This document shows positions 16,534 through 24,913 of a DNA stretch of 64,000 bases, piece after piece. Under the pieces are notes generated by a model, which ran no database searches, was not told where the DNA came from, and was given only the letters and a program-made list of their open reading frames with translations. The translations under genes and the position numbers were made by a program. Every line of letters starts with the position of its first letter. Position 1 is the stretch's first letter. The DNA comes from Eubacteriales bacterium (GTDB lineage Bacteria; Bacillota; Clostridia; Lachnospirales; Lachnospiraceae), in the NCBI GenBank assembly GCA_030533405.1, contig JAUNJF010000010.1, forward strand, positions 1 to 64,000. Direction: 5' to 3'.

Positions 16534-17058
16534 ATGAATGAAACTTTGAAGGTATTGGAAACAAGAAGAAGTTGCAGAAACTTTGACCCAGACAAGATGG
16601 TATCAGAGGAAGCGCTTCAGGCAATCATTAAGGCAGGAACATTTGCTGCAACTGGAATGGGTAAGCAAAGTCCTATTATTGTTGCAGTAACAAACAAGGA
16701 AATGCGTGATAAGATTGCAAAGGAAAATGCTGCAATTATGGGTGCAGATATGGATCCATTTTATGGTGCTCCAGTGATTTTAATTGTACTTGCAGATAAG
16801 AGTGTACCAACCTATCAGTATGATGGTTCTCTTGTTATGGGTAATTTAATGAATGCCGCTGAGAGTCTTGGTGTTGCCAATATTTGGATTCATAGAGCAA
16901 AGGAAGAGTTTGAGTCTGATTTTGGTAAGCAGATTCTTGCTGATTTGGGAATTGAAGGTGATTATGAGGGTATTGGTCACTGTGCTCTTGGTTATGCGAA
17001 GGCGCCAGCAAATGCACCTGCACCAAGAAAAGAGAATTACGTTTATTACATTAAATAA
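16534..17058 (+). CDS. Nitroreductase-family flavoprotein
   Basis: The 174-residue product is FMN-dependent by family: N-terminal VLETRRSCRNFDPDKMVSEE with the FMN-binding arginines, the KQSPIIVAV block, and a C-terminal GIEGDYEGIGHCALGYAK. It is shorter than classical nitroreductases but typical of the compact anaerobe group. It would reduce nitro compounds or quinones with NAD(P)H; substrate unknown. AGGAGG precedes the ATG. No close partner gene. Confidence 0.88.
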   Translation: MNETLKVLETRRSCRNFDPDKMVSEEALQAIIKAGTFAATGMGKQSPIIVAVTNKEMRDKIAKENAAIMGADMDPFYGAPVILIVLADKSVPTYQYDGSLVMGNLMNAAESLGVANIWIHRAKEEFESDFGKQILADLGIEGDYEGIGHCALGYAKAPANAPAPRKENYVYYIK

Positions 17059-17061
17059 GTT

Positions 17062-17120
17062 ATAGGTGATTGCAAACCTCAACTTAGGTATTGATGGTTG
17101 TACTTATTTAACAAACCATA
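17062..17120 (+). repeat. Half copy of the hairpin element (copy A)
   Basis: TAGGTGATTGCAAACCTCAA followed by GTTGTACTTATTTAACAAACC matches the left half of the element at 51903-52115 almost base for base, but the right half is absent. Confidence 0.65.
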
Positions 17121-17193
17121 CTATCCTGTATATGACCAAAAGGATGCCAGAGTTCCTGAATGGGTGGATCGCTTGATGGAACATTATTTTTGA
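17110..17193 (+). pseudogene. C-terminal gene fragment fused to the repeat
   Basis: In frame with TGA at 17191 the DNA reads NKPYYPVYDQKDARVPEWVD then RLMEHYF. An in-frame stop lies just upstream inside the repeat half. This looks like the tail of a lost protein gene, joined to the broken element end. Family unknown. Confidence 0.5.
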
Positions 17194-17196
17194 TTA

Positions 17197-17264
17197 GTGT
17201 ATGAAATAGAGTAAATGTATAAAAATGGATGTTTATACATTTGCTCTATTTTTTATGCTATAAT
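17197..17264 (+). repeat. Repeated terminator-promoter unit, copy 1
   Basis: AAATAGAGTAAATGTATAAA pairs with TTTATACATTTGCTCTATTT (17204-17254), followed by T6 and then TATAAT at 17259-17264. A close relative lies at 56719-56789 with the same order. It ends one transcript and probably supplies the -10 box for the HAD gene. Confidence 0.7.
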
Positions 17265-17324
17265 GTTTCAGATAGTAATGGTATATAAGAAAAGAGAGAA
17301 CGGATTAGAAAGAACGGTGACAAA

Positions 17325-18128
17325 ATGGAAAAATGTTTATATGTATCAGACTTAGATGGAACATTACTTAGAAGTGATGAAACAGTATCTGAATATACAT
17401 GTAATGTGATAAATAAGCTAACAGAAAATGGTGGTCTGTTTTCCTATGCAACAGCAAGGTCTTATGTAACAGCAAAGAAGGTAACAAAGGGCTTGAATGC
17501 TAGAATTCCGTTAATTGTATATAATGGAGCTTTTGTTATTGATAATGTTACGGAAAAAATATTGATCTCGAATTACTTTCATGATGAAATTAAAGAAGTT
17601 TTGACTGAGTTATTTGCCAATGACATATACCCAATTGTATATTCATACATTAATTCTGTTGAACATTTTTCATTTCTTGCCGATAGGTGCAATGATGGTA
17701 CGTGGGCTTTTGTGAATACTCGCCGAGGTGATAAAAGATGGAGAGAGGTTCAAACCACAGAAGAACTGATACAAGGTAATATGTTTTATATTACATGTAT
17801 TGACGCAGAAGAAAAACTGAAACCTTTCTTTGAAAAGTATAAAGAAAAATATCATGTTGTTTTTCAACAGGATATTTATACGAAAGAGCAATGGTTAGAA
17901 ATTATGCCCTTGGAAGCATCTAAAGCAAATGCAATTTTACAGTTGAAAGAACTGTTAAAATGTAGCAAGGTTGTTTCGTTTGGCGATGGCGCAAATGATA
18001 TTGACATGTTTCATATTTCTGATGAGGCATATGCAGTAAGTAATGCAGTTGATGAACTTAAGCAAGCTGCTACGGCAGTAATAGAAAGTAATAACGAAGA
18101 TGGCGTAGCTAAGTGGCTAGAGCGTTAA
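17325..18128 (+). CDS. HAD-superfamily phosphatase, Cof type
   Basis: The 267-residue product has HAD motif I as D9-L-D11-G-T (SDLDGTLLRSD), motif II in YATARS, the lysine of LEASKANAILQLKE and motif IV GDGANDIDMFHIS. This is the Cof/YidA-like subgroup with a C2 cap, which dephosphorylates sugar or coenzyme phosphates. It is a single gene behind the terminator-promoter unit. Confidence 0.9.
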   Translation: MEKCLYVSDLDGTLLRSDETVSEYTCNVINKLTENGGLFSYATARSYVTAKKVTKGLNARIPLIVYNGAFVIDNVTEKILISNYFHDEIKEVLTELFANDIYPIVYSYINSVEHFSFLADRCNDGTWAFVNTRRGDKRWREVQTTEELIQGNMFYITCIDAEEKLKPFFEKYKEKYHVVFQQDIYTKEQWLEIMPLEASKANAILQLKELLKCSKVVSFGDGANDIDMFHISDEAYAVSNAVDELKQAATAVIESNNEDGVAKWLER

Positions 18129-18203
18129 TCGGAAGTTTGTAGGAATGATATAAATTGCATAATTTGGAAGAAAAAGGATACGAGTGATGGCAAAAAATGT
18201 AAT

Positions 18204-18326
18204 ATGTATTTTGGTGGGTTAAATAAGAATGGTAATGTAACGAATCCTAAAGCAACTCGTAAACTGAAGATGTTTGTGAACGAGAAGTGTGAAACAGAGA
18301 AGATATTTTCATTTCCAGAAGATTAA
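18204..18326 (+). pseudogene. C-terminal gene remnant
   Basis: An open frame ends at TAA 18324 with MYFGGLNKNGNVTNPKATRK then LKMFVNEKCETEKIFSFPED. No ribosome binding site precedes the ATG. The frame is open further upstream into the 3' region of the HAD gene without a start. It is most likely the surviving end of a lost gene. The rest of 18129-18565 holds a terminator and an AT-rich promoter region. Confidence 0.4.
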
Positions 18327-18364
18327 TGTGTTGTTCCAGAGTATCAGGGAAAAGGAATCTATTG

Positions 18365-18398
18365 AAAGACCTAAGAAATGTGTATTCTTAGGTCTTTT
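18365..18398 (+). terminator. Rho-independent terminator
   Basis: AAAGACCTAAGAA and TTCTTAGGTCTTT form a perfect stem followed by a short T run. Confidence 0.8.
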
Positions 18399-18565
18399 GT
18401 TTGTGATAACATAGGCTGGGATTTTTTGCGAATAGTATTTAATAATGGGGATGGAAACTGAGTAAAAAAATTAAAAAATTTTTTTGTAATTTTTTAGTAA
18501 CTGGAGTGTTATAGTATTAGAAAACAGTTTTCTTAGTTAAGTTACAAGATAAATATGAGGTGGAT

Positions 18566-19051
18566 ATGAAGCGGGATGAAGTGGAAGCGTATTACATTGC
18601 GCATTACAAAGCACTTTTATTCTATGCTTTATCATTTACACATAATAGAGAGGACGCGGAGGACCTTGTAGCAAATGCTTTTGTAAAAGCGATGCTGAGT
18701 TTCGAGGATGGTAATTTCATGGCATGGATTTACAAGGTAATACAAAATGAGTTTTATAACCTCCACAGGAAAAAGAAGCGGTTTGTTCAAACGGAGGATG
18801 ATTCACTGGAGTGGTTAGAATCTCCAGAGGATATTTTGCAAAACTATATTGAACAGGAACAGAAACGATGGTTATATGCAAAGCTCTATGAACTGCCGAA
18901 AAAGGAGCGGGAGATCATGCTACTTTCTGTCACTAAAGAGTTGGCGGATTCGGATATAGCTGAGATTACGGGCACTTCTCTTTCAAATGTAAGAGTGATT
19001 AAGTATAGAGTAAAACAAAAATTAGTGGATATGCAAAGAGAGGAAAAATAA
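18566..19051 (+). CDS. ECF-type RNA polymerase sigma factor
   Basis: The 161-residue protein has sigma region 2 (ALLFYALSFTHNREDAEDLV; NAFVKAMLSFEDGNFMAWIY) and region 4 (LYELPKKEREIMLLSVTKEL; AEITGTSLSNVRVIKYRVKQ). ATG 18566 follows GAGG. Its stop directly abuts the next gene, which encodes the matching membrane regulator, so they form a sigma/anti-sigma pair that probably senses envelope stress and controls itself. Confidence 0.88.
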   Translation: MKRDEVEAYYIAHYKALLFYALSFTHNREDAEDLVANAFVKAMLSFEDGNFMAWIYKVIQNEFYNLHRKKKRFVQTEDDSLEWLESPEDILQNYIEQEQKRWLYAKLYELPKKEREIMLLSVTKELADSDIAEITGTSLSNVRVIKYRVKQKLVDMQREEK

Positions 19052-20248
19052 ATGGATGATAAAAATATGGAACAGCAAATCAACGAAATAGAAGATTTGC
19101 TAAGTCTGGAAAATGATATAGAAAATGTGGATCAAAAAGAACTTACAAAATCAGTGAAGAAAAGAATGAGTAAACATATATATTTGCGTGCGTTTATTAC
19201 AGTAATTGTTGTTGTAGGAATTGGGATTGGGTTGTATTTTGGTAGTTCGAAAGTTGTAAGTTTGGTTTGTTATGATCCAACGAAGGAAAAGGAATTACTA
19301 GAGGATTACGAAAATGATGGGTCTGCGTATCAGGATGACTTTAATGCGTTGTACACTAAATATACTGGTTTGATTTTTCCAGGGAAATACGTTCTTCCAT
19401 ATTCCGATAATGGCGAGGATACGGTACGTTTTAGTAGAGGTTTTGGAAAGTATGTGTATAAATACAAGATTTCTGACTGTATTGAAGGAATCGTTTTAGA
19501 TGGGACATATAATTCGCAGCATGTGATTACGCGAAATCATAAATCGAAAGAAGAAAGTTATGGACCACAGGCGGTTGAATTGAATACATTTTATAATGCA
19601 AATTTGAAAGATGATCCTGATTGGGATTTATATTATCGAGGTGGTTCATTTAGTGAAATAGCAGAGGATAATGATTTGATTCAAGAAATTGAGCAGTTAC
19701 CGGATTCGGTAATTCTTCTTGTTAATGCTAGCTATAAAACTGTGAAGACCGCTGACGAGGCTGTTGCATTTATGGGAAAACATCCAGAAGCTGAAGTCAC
19801 ATGGGTGGCAGTTGACGATCCGTATTTTTTTACGCATCAGGCAACGACAGGAATAACTCTTCAATCTGCGGTTGGTTATTTTTATAATAAAGAAACCTTG
19901 GAGAAGTATCCGAATATTGATGATAGTAGATGGAATTATGATGGAACAGAGGGGTTTGAACAGCATGGTGGAAAAGAATTAGAACAGTTGTATCTTTCCA
20001 CATTAAAAGTGCTAATTGATCATGAAAAATTTGTTGATGCAATGTGTTATGGTAATAAGGGAATGTATGCTGATTACTATGGCGTTGAGAATATGAAGAA
20101 ACAGTATGAAAATGTTTCACAAAATGGTATTGATGTAATTGGTATGCAGATGATGATTCAAAAACAGGATTTGTTAAATTTAATTGAGGAGGATGAATTT
20201 CAATATTTGGATGTACGAAGAATCCGTCTGTCAGGATTTCGAGATTAG
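19052..20248 (+). CDS. Anti-sigma factor with Sigma-reg N and C domains
   Basis: The 398-residue product has an N-terminal cytoplasmic stretch (IEDLLSLENDIENVDQKE) then one membrane segment (about 47-68, AFITVIVVVGIGIGLYF) and a long extracellular part. The YDPTKEKELLEDYE region and a C-terminal block including ILLVNASYKTVKTADEAVAF and EVTWVAVDDP fit the sigma-factor regulator N- and C-terminal families. It should hold the sigma factor at the membrane until signalled. Followed by a terminator. Confidence 0.8.
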   Translation: MDDKNMEQQINEIEDLLSLENDIENVDQKELTKSVKKRMSKHIYLRAFITVIVVVGIGIGLYFGSSKVVSLVCYDPTKEKELLEDYENDGSAYQDDFNALYTKYTGLIFPGKYVLPYSDNGEDTVRFSRGFGKYVYKYKISDCIEGIVLDGTYNSQHVITRNHKSKEESYGPQAVELNTFYNANLKDDPDWDLYYRGGSFSEIAEDNDLIQEIEQLPDSVILLVNASYKTVKTADEAVAFMGKHPEAEVTWVAVDDPYFFTHQATTGITLQSAVGYFYNKETLEKYPNIDDSRWNYDGTEGFEQHGGKELEQLYLSTLKVLIDHEKFVDAMCYGNKGMYADYYGVENMKKQYENVSQNGIDVIGMQMMIQKQDLLNLIEEDEFQYLDVRRIRLSGFRD

Positions 20249-20281
20249 TTAGTAGCATTTGAGAATTGAATTGTTCTTAAT

Positions 20282-20326
20282 AAGGTATGAGACAGGGAAT
20301 TATTTCTTGTTTCATACCTTCTTTTT
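20282..20326 (+). terminator. Rho-independent terminator
   Basis: AAGGTATGAGACA pairs with TGTTTCATACCTT, with a T-rich tail. It ends the sigma/anti-sigma operon. Confidence 0.75.
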
Positions 20327-20388
20327 GCTTTAGTATATTTCTTAAATATTTAGTATGAATTCGTGTATAGATTGTGTCGAAAAGCAGA

Positions 20389-20440
20389 TTGACACGGTGG
20401 TGGTGATTGTGTATAATTGTGCCATTAACTAATGTGGCAC
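20389..20440 (+). promoter_or_regulatory. Full-consensus sigma-A promoter with inverted repeat at the start site
   Basis: TTGACA (20389-20394), 17-bp spacer, TATAAT (20412-20417). Directly after it GTGCCA and TGGCAC (20419-20440) form an inverted repeat covering the presumed start site: an operator or a 5' mRNA hairpin. The downstream gene is a small HTH protein. Confidence 0.85.
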
Positions 20441-20456
20441 TTTTGGAGGTGGAATT

Positions 20457-20735
20457 ATGATTAATAATTTAAAGGATGCATTAGAAAGAATTGAGATATT
20501 AGAGAAGGAAAATGCGCAATTGAAAGAAGAACTGGAGAAATATAGAGAAAGGAATTATGGTGGCCGTAAGAAACATAATGATGCGTGGATGGCATCGTAC
20601 CATGATTTTGCAATGAAGTTTGAATCGGGAATGACAATCATGGAGATTGTAAATGAAGGAAAGATTAGCAGAAGAACCGCTTATAGATACAAAGCATATT
20701 ATGAGGAACTAAAGCAAAAAGGGGATAGCAATTAA
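20457..20735 (+). CDS. Small coiled-coil plus helix-turn-helix protein
   Basis: The 92-residue product has an N-terminal heptad-rich helix (DALERIEILEKENAQLKEEL, about 6-31) and a C-terminal resolvase-like HTH (FESGMTIMEIVNEGKISRRT, then AYRYKAYYEELK, about 58-85). It is probably a DNA-binding protein. The 17 bp between the operator-like repeat and its start, the GGAGG site and the perfect promoter suggest high or tightly switched expression and autorepression (inference). It is flanked by terminators on both sides, so it is an isolated unit. Confidence 0.75.
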   Translation: MINNLKDALERIEILEKENAQLKEELEKYRERNYGGRKKHNDAWMASYHDFAMKFESGMTIMEIVNEGKISRRTAYRYKAYYEELKQKGDSN

Positions 20736-20776
20736 GGAATTATATGAGGAGATTTTTCTCTACAGTAATATGAGCT

Positions 20777-20821
20777 TGACCGTGGTCATAGAAAAGATAT
20801 GACTATGGTCACTTTTTTTTT
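20777..20821 (+). terminator. Rho-independent terminator
   Basis: TGACCGTGGTCATA pairs with TATGACTATGGTCA (two G-T pairs) and is followed by T9. Confidence 0.85.
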
Positions 20822-20966
20822 ATGAAAGAAATCGTTATCATATGGAAAGTAGTTATGAAACAGAAGAGGAATGTGAAGAATCTGCTTGATCTGCTTTAAG
20901 TAGTCCTACACATCTAAGTTGTAAAGATGCAGGTGGGAGAATCGTGATTGTATGGAAAGGATAATT

Positions 20967-22253
20967 ATGAAAAAGAAGATTGGAATTGTATTAGGAATAT
21001 GTTTGTTTATTGTCGGTATGCTTGGGATTGGATATGCTACGTTGAATCCATATCGTGGAACATTAAAGCAAAGTGTACAGACTAAGCCTCTTGATGAAAT
21101 CCTGACAGCTGAGCAGGTAAAAGAGGATATTGAATTTGCAATGGACACTATGAGACAACGACATCCGGCATGGTTAGAAGAGAATAATGAAAATGTCTCA
21201 AAGGTCGAGAAACAGTATGAAACAGAGTTGGAAAACATTGGAGAGAGTATAACGGTATTGGAGGAGTGGAAAGCACTTGGTCGTATTATGCATGTGTTAG
21301 AGGATGGACACACCCAAAGCTATGTGAATAATCCAGAGCCCAAATACATAAATGATTTTGCGCAGTTTAAGGAAGACAGAGAGTTATTAGCAATCAATGG
21401 AGAACCAATAGAGGATGTTTTCCAACGTTTTCTAACTGTTTTTCAGTATGAGAGAGAAGAATATGCCAGGGCGGTTTTTGACAATAATGTTATCTGTAAT
21501 CAGGACAATTTGAACTGGTGTGGTGTGGATACATCCGATGGAGTAACGCTTACTTTCAAAACCGAAGATGGTGAGCAGGATTATCATTATAACTTTGTTT
21601 CGCTTGAAGAGGTGAAAGGAAGAACACAAGGTAGTGATAATGAGAAATGGGTGGATTACACAATAGATGAGGATGCAGGCGTTGGTATTTTCACATTGAC
21701 ATCATGCAATTATAATAAAGAGTATAAGGAAGTGGTAAAGGCATTTTTTGAAGAAGTATCAGAAAAGAATATTCAAAATATAATTGTAGATTTGCGCTGG
21801 AATGGTGGTGGAAGCTCTTTGGTCGGGGATGAATTTTTAAAGTATGTAAATGTAGATGGATATTATACATGGGCTAGTGAAATTCGTTTGAGAAATCATT
21901 TAATTAAAAATAAAAGAAGCTACAAAAAGAATGCAAAGAGAAATCCTATGTTTGATGGTAATCTTTATGTTTTGACAAATTTAAAAAGTTATAGTGCTGC
22001 GATGGATTTTGCAATGATGGTAAAAGATAATCAGATTGGAACTTTAGTGGGAGAAGCATCGGGTAATATGCCAGATTCCTATGGGGATTGTTTAAAATTT
22101 GCAGTACCAAATTCTCAGTTGAATTTCCAAGTTTCTTATAAGCGTTGGCACAGAATTGATGAGTCAAAAGAAGGGAAACCTTTAGAACCGGATTATCCAT
22201 GTAAATCCGCTGAGGCCATGGATAAGGTATACGAACTGATTGGAGTAAAATAG
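20967..22253 (+). CDS. S41-family (tail-specific) peptidase, membrane-anchored
   Basis: The 428-residue product has an N-terminal membrane segment (about 5-24), then a helical region, a PDZ-less core with LGRIMHVLEDGHTQSYV, and the C-terminal catalytic fold: NIIVDLRWNGGGSSLVGDEF, YVLTNLKSYSAAMDFAMMVK with the likely nucleophile serine, and VGEASGNMPDSYGD. It should cleave or bind peptides outside the membrane. ATG 20967 follows AAGGA; the in-frame ATG 20952 is less well placed. A terminator follows. Confidence 0.8.
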   Translation: MKKKIGIVLGICLFIVGMLGIGYATLNPYRGTLKQSVQTKPLDEILTAEQVKEDIEFAMDTMRQRHPAWLEENNENVSKVEKQYETELENIGESITVLEEWKALGRIMHVLEDGHTQSYVNNPEPKYINDFAQFKEDRELLAINGEPIEDVFQRFLTVFQYEREEYARAVFDNNVICNQDNLNWCGVDTSDGVTLTFKTEDGEQDYHYNFVSLEEVKGRTQGSDNEKWVDYTIDEDAGVGIFTLTSCNYNKEYKEVVKAFFEEVSEKNIQNIIVDLRWNGGGSSLVGDEFLKYVNVDGYYTWASEIRLRNHLIKNKRSYKKNAKRNPMFDGNLYVLTNLKSYSAAMDFAMMVKDNQIGTLVGEASGNMPDSYGDCLKFAVPNSQLNFQVSYKRWHRIDESKEGKPLEPDYPCKSAEAMDKVYELIGVK

Positions 22254-22268
22254 CAGAATAGGAAAAGG

Positions 22269-22312
22269 GACAGGCTAAATGGTAGATGTATGCTACTGTT
22301 TAGCCTGTTTTT
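22269..22312 (+). terminator. Rho-independent terminator
   Basis: ACAGGCTAAA pairs with TTTAGCCTGT around an imperfect inner stem, followed by T5. Confidence 0.8.
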
Positions 22313-22340
22313 GCTGTGTAGTATATTTTTATGTTATAAT
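22311..22340 (+). promoter_or_regulatory. Putative promoter of the HerA-like gene
   Basis: TTGCTG, 18-bp spacer and TATAAT (22335-22340), overlapping the tail of the preceding terminator. Confidence 0.5.
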
Positions 22341-22421
22341 ATCACATGGATAATTCTGATTTTTGTTTGAAACGAGGATGTAACGAATAAACAACAATTA
22401 CTTGATAGAAAGGGGTTTTAT

Positions 22422-24032
22422 ATGTTTAACGAAGGTAAAATTTGGATTGGAAATGCAGGAGAGGAAAAGATTTTTGTTTATCCAAAGATGAGTAATCGTC
22501 ATGGAATGATTGCGGGAGCTACAGGAACAGGTAAAACTGTTACATTGAAGGTAATTGCGGAGTCATTTAGTGATATGGGTGTGCCGGTTTTTTTTGCAGA
22601 TGTAAAAGGTGATCTTGCAGGTATAGCTGAGGTAGGAATTGATAACGAAGATATGCAAAAAAGAATTGCACAGTTTGGTCTGGCAGAAGCAGGATTTCAG
22701 TACAAATCCTATCCTGTTAATTTTTGGGATATATATGAGGAAAAAGGACTTCCACTTCGTACCACCATTTCAGAAATGGGTCCTATTTTATTGGCGAAAA
22801 TATTGGGCTTGAATGATACACAAAGTTCTGTTCTTAAGGTTGTATTCAAGATTGCAGATGATGAAGGTTTGCTACTTATTGACACCAAGGATCTTCGGTC
22901 TATGCTTACCTATGTGAGTGAAAATGCAAAAGCATATAGTGCAAACTATGGTAATCTTGCGCCACAGAGTTTGTCGGCGATTATTCGATCTGTTATTTCT
23001 TTAGAAGAAGAAGGCGGTGATTTGTTCTTTGGTGAGCCGGCACTTGATATAAAGGATTGGATAGCGACAAATTACGAAGGAAAAGGAATGATTAATCTGC
23101 TTGATTGTCAAAAGTTAATCAATCATCCGACGATGTATTCCGCATTTATGATTTGGATGCTTTCCGAGTTGTACGAGACTCTTCCAGAAGCAGGAGACTT
23201 AGACAAGCCTAGAATTGTATTTTTCTTTGATGAGGCACATATTATGTTCGAAAATTCTTCAAAGGATTTGCTTGAGAAGGTGGAACAGGTTGTGAAATTG
23301 ATTCGTTCCAAGGGTGTGAGTATATTTTTTGTGACACAAAATCCGAAGGATATTCCAGATGGCATTTTGGCGCAGCTTGGAACAAAGGTACAACATGCAC
23401 TTCGCGCCTATACTCCGGCGGAGCAAAAGGGCGCAAAGATTGCGGCGCAATCATTTAGAGAGAATCCAGCATTTAATACCTTTGATGAATTACAAAATTT
23501 GGGAATTGGTGAAGCATTGGTATCTGTTTTGGATGAGGAGGGGATTCCAACAATTGTTCAAAAGACAAAGATTTTACCACCTCAAAGTAAAATGGGAGCG
23601 ATTGAGTTTGAAAACAGAAGGAAGCTGATGGATGCAAGCAATTTGTTTATAAAATACGCAACGGCAGTGGATCGTGATTCTGCATATGAATTCTTACAGA
23701 GAAAGGCAGTAGAGGATGCCGAAGCTGCGGAAATTGCGAAGGAAGAAGCATTAAAACAGAAACAGTACGAGAAAGAAATGGCAGCGCAACAAAAGGCGGC
23801 AGAAAAAGAAGCATTGGAGCAACAAAAGGCAATGGAACGCCAACAGGAGCAGCAAAAGAAGGCCAATATGCGTGTGGCAAAGTCTGTCAGTAATTCGGTA
23901 GCAGGAACAGTCGGCCGTGAACTCGGAAAGAGTATGGGTGGTGTTGTTGGTGGCTCATTTGGCAAAAAGCTGGGTGGAAATATTGGAGCATCACTTGGAA
24001 GAGGAATTATTGGAACTTTGTTTGGTAAATAA
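22422..24032 (+). CDS. DUF853/HerA-like ATPase
   Basis: The 536-residue product has Walker A G32-ATGTG-K38-T39 in MIAGATGTGKTVTLK, FFADVKGDLAGIAEVG, Walker B IVFFFDEAHIMFEN (about 268-281), and the SIFFVTQNPKDIPDGIL block typical of DUF853, a HerA/FtsK-type P-loop family linked to DNA translocation. Residues about 425-490 form a long Q/A/E-rich coiled coil, and the C-terminus (about 490-536) is glycine-rich with GxxxG-like repeats, possibly membrane-inserting. It is a single gene ending at a strong terminator. Confidence 0.88.
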   Translation: MFNEGKIWIGNAGEEKIFVYPKMSNRHGMIAGATGTGKTVTLKVIAESFSDMGVPVFFADVKGDLAGIAEVGIDNEDMQKRIAQFGLAEAGFQYKSYPVNFWDIYEEKGLPLRTTISEMGPILLAKILGLNDTQSSVLKVVFKIADDEGLLLIDTKDLRSMLTYVSENAKAYSANYGNLAPQSLSAIIRSVISLEEEGGDLFFGEPALDIKDWIATNYEGKGMINLLDCQKLINHPTMYSAFMIWMLSELYETLPEAGDLDKPRIVFFFDEAHIMFENSSKDLLEKVEQVVKLIRSKGVSIFFVTQNPKDIPDGILAQLGTKVQHALRAYTPAEQKGAKIAAQSFRENPAFNTFDELQNLGIGEALVSVLDEEGIPTIVQKTKILPPQSKMGAIEFENRRKLMDASNLFIKYATAVDRDSAYEFLQRKAVEDAEAAEIAKEEALKQKQYEKEMAAQQKAAEKEALEQQKAMERQQEQQKKANMRVAKSVSNSVAGTVGRELGKSMGGVVGGSFGKKLGGNIGASLGRGIIGTLFGK

Positions 24033-24059
24033 AATATAGGAGTATATAATATTACCAAC

Positions 24060-24096
24060 AAATGGGAGTTGTCACTAGGTGTGACAACTCCCATTT
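24060..24096. terminator. Bidirectional terminator
   Basis: AAATGGGAGTTGTCAC and its perfect complement meet around TAG between convergent genes; A and T tails allow function on both strands. Confidence 0.85.
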
Positions 24097-24099
24097 CAC

Positions 24100-24909
24100 T
24101 TACGATCCACTCGATTGATAATGTCTTACTCCAAATCTCCAAAGGAGATAGCAAGGAAGTAAGAATAAGCATGCCAGCAGAGGCATGATACAGTAAAGAG
24201 GATTATCACTTCGTCCAACGACGTAGAGAAGTGGATAATATTGAATTAAAGCATATGGAATTACAAAGGTTGTAAAAAGTAAAACCTTTTCGCCGTATAT
24301 GCCAATTGGATATTTTCCATGCTCTCTTGCGCCATCTGTAAAACAATTCATGAATTCCAACCCTTCCAAGGTAAAGAAGCAAAGGGCAGCGTAAATCAAA
24401 AACAAACCAGAGAATACAGCCGTACCGCCCATCAGCATAAATACAATGGTTACAATTTTAGTACTTGTCCACAGAATTTCGCAGTGACAGACTGCATATA
24501 CAAACATCACAATTGCCTGTATCATACGTCCTAATCTTGTAAGCTCAAATTTACTTCCCAGCACCTGAAGAATGGTTCCGCGAGGTCGTACTAACACTTG
24601 ATCAAAGCTACCAGAACGCACCATGCCTGAGAAGGCATCAAATCCTCTCGCTACCATTTCTGCCAGTGAGAACTCTAATAACATAACGGAAAAGCACATA
24701 AGCACTTCGTTATAGGAAAAGTCCTTTACACTGGAGAATCTCTGAAACATAAAATAGATTCCTAAAAATACATTGAAGGATACAAAAAACTGTCCGAAAA
24801 AAGTTAGTATAAATGATACCTTGTATTGCATTATACTTCGAACATTGATAGAAACATAATGCATGTATAAATGGATGGAATCAAATATTTGCAATTTTTT
24901 CATATTCAT
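24100..24909 (-). CDS. ABC-2 type transporter permease
   Basis: The 269-residue membrane protein has about six hydrophobic segments and a middle cytoplasmic segment FDAFSGMVRSGSFDQVLVRP typical of the ABC-2 (EcsB/daunorubicin-like, DUF990) group. The start MNMKKLQ at 24909 follows GGGAGG; a longer frame overlaps the upstream gene. It is the last gene of a three-gene ABC operon: ATPase, permease, permease, with 4 bp between the permeases. Substrate unknown; export is likely for this group. Confidence 0.85.
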   Translation of the reverse strand: MNMKKLQIFDSIHLYMHYVSINVRSIMQYKVSFILTFFGQFFVSFNVFLGIYFMFQRFSSVKDFSYNEVLMCFSVMLLEFSLAEMVARGFDAFSGMVRSGSFDQVLVRPRGTILQVLGSKFELTRLGRMIQAIVMFVYAVCHCEILWTSTKIVTIVFMLMGGTAVFSGLFLIYAALCFFTLEGLEFMNCFTDGAREHGKYPIGIYGEKVLLFTTFVIPYALIQYYPLLYVVGRSDNPLYCIMPLLACLFLLPCYLLWRFGVRHYQSSGS

Positions 24910-24913
24910 TTTA

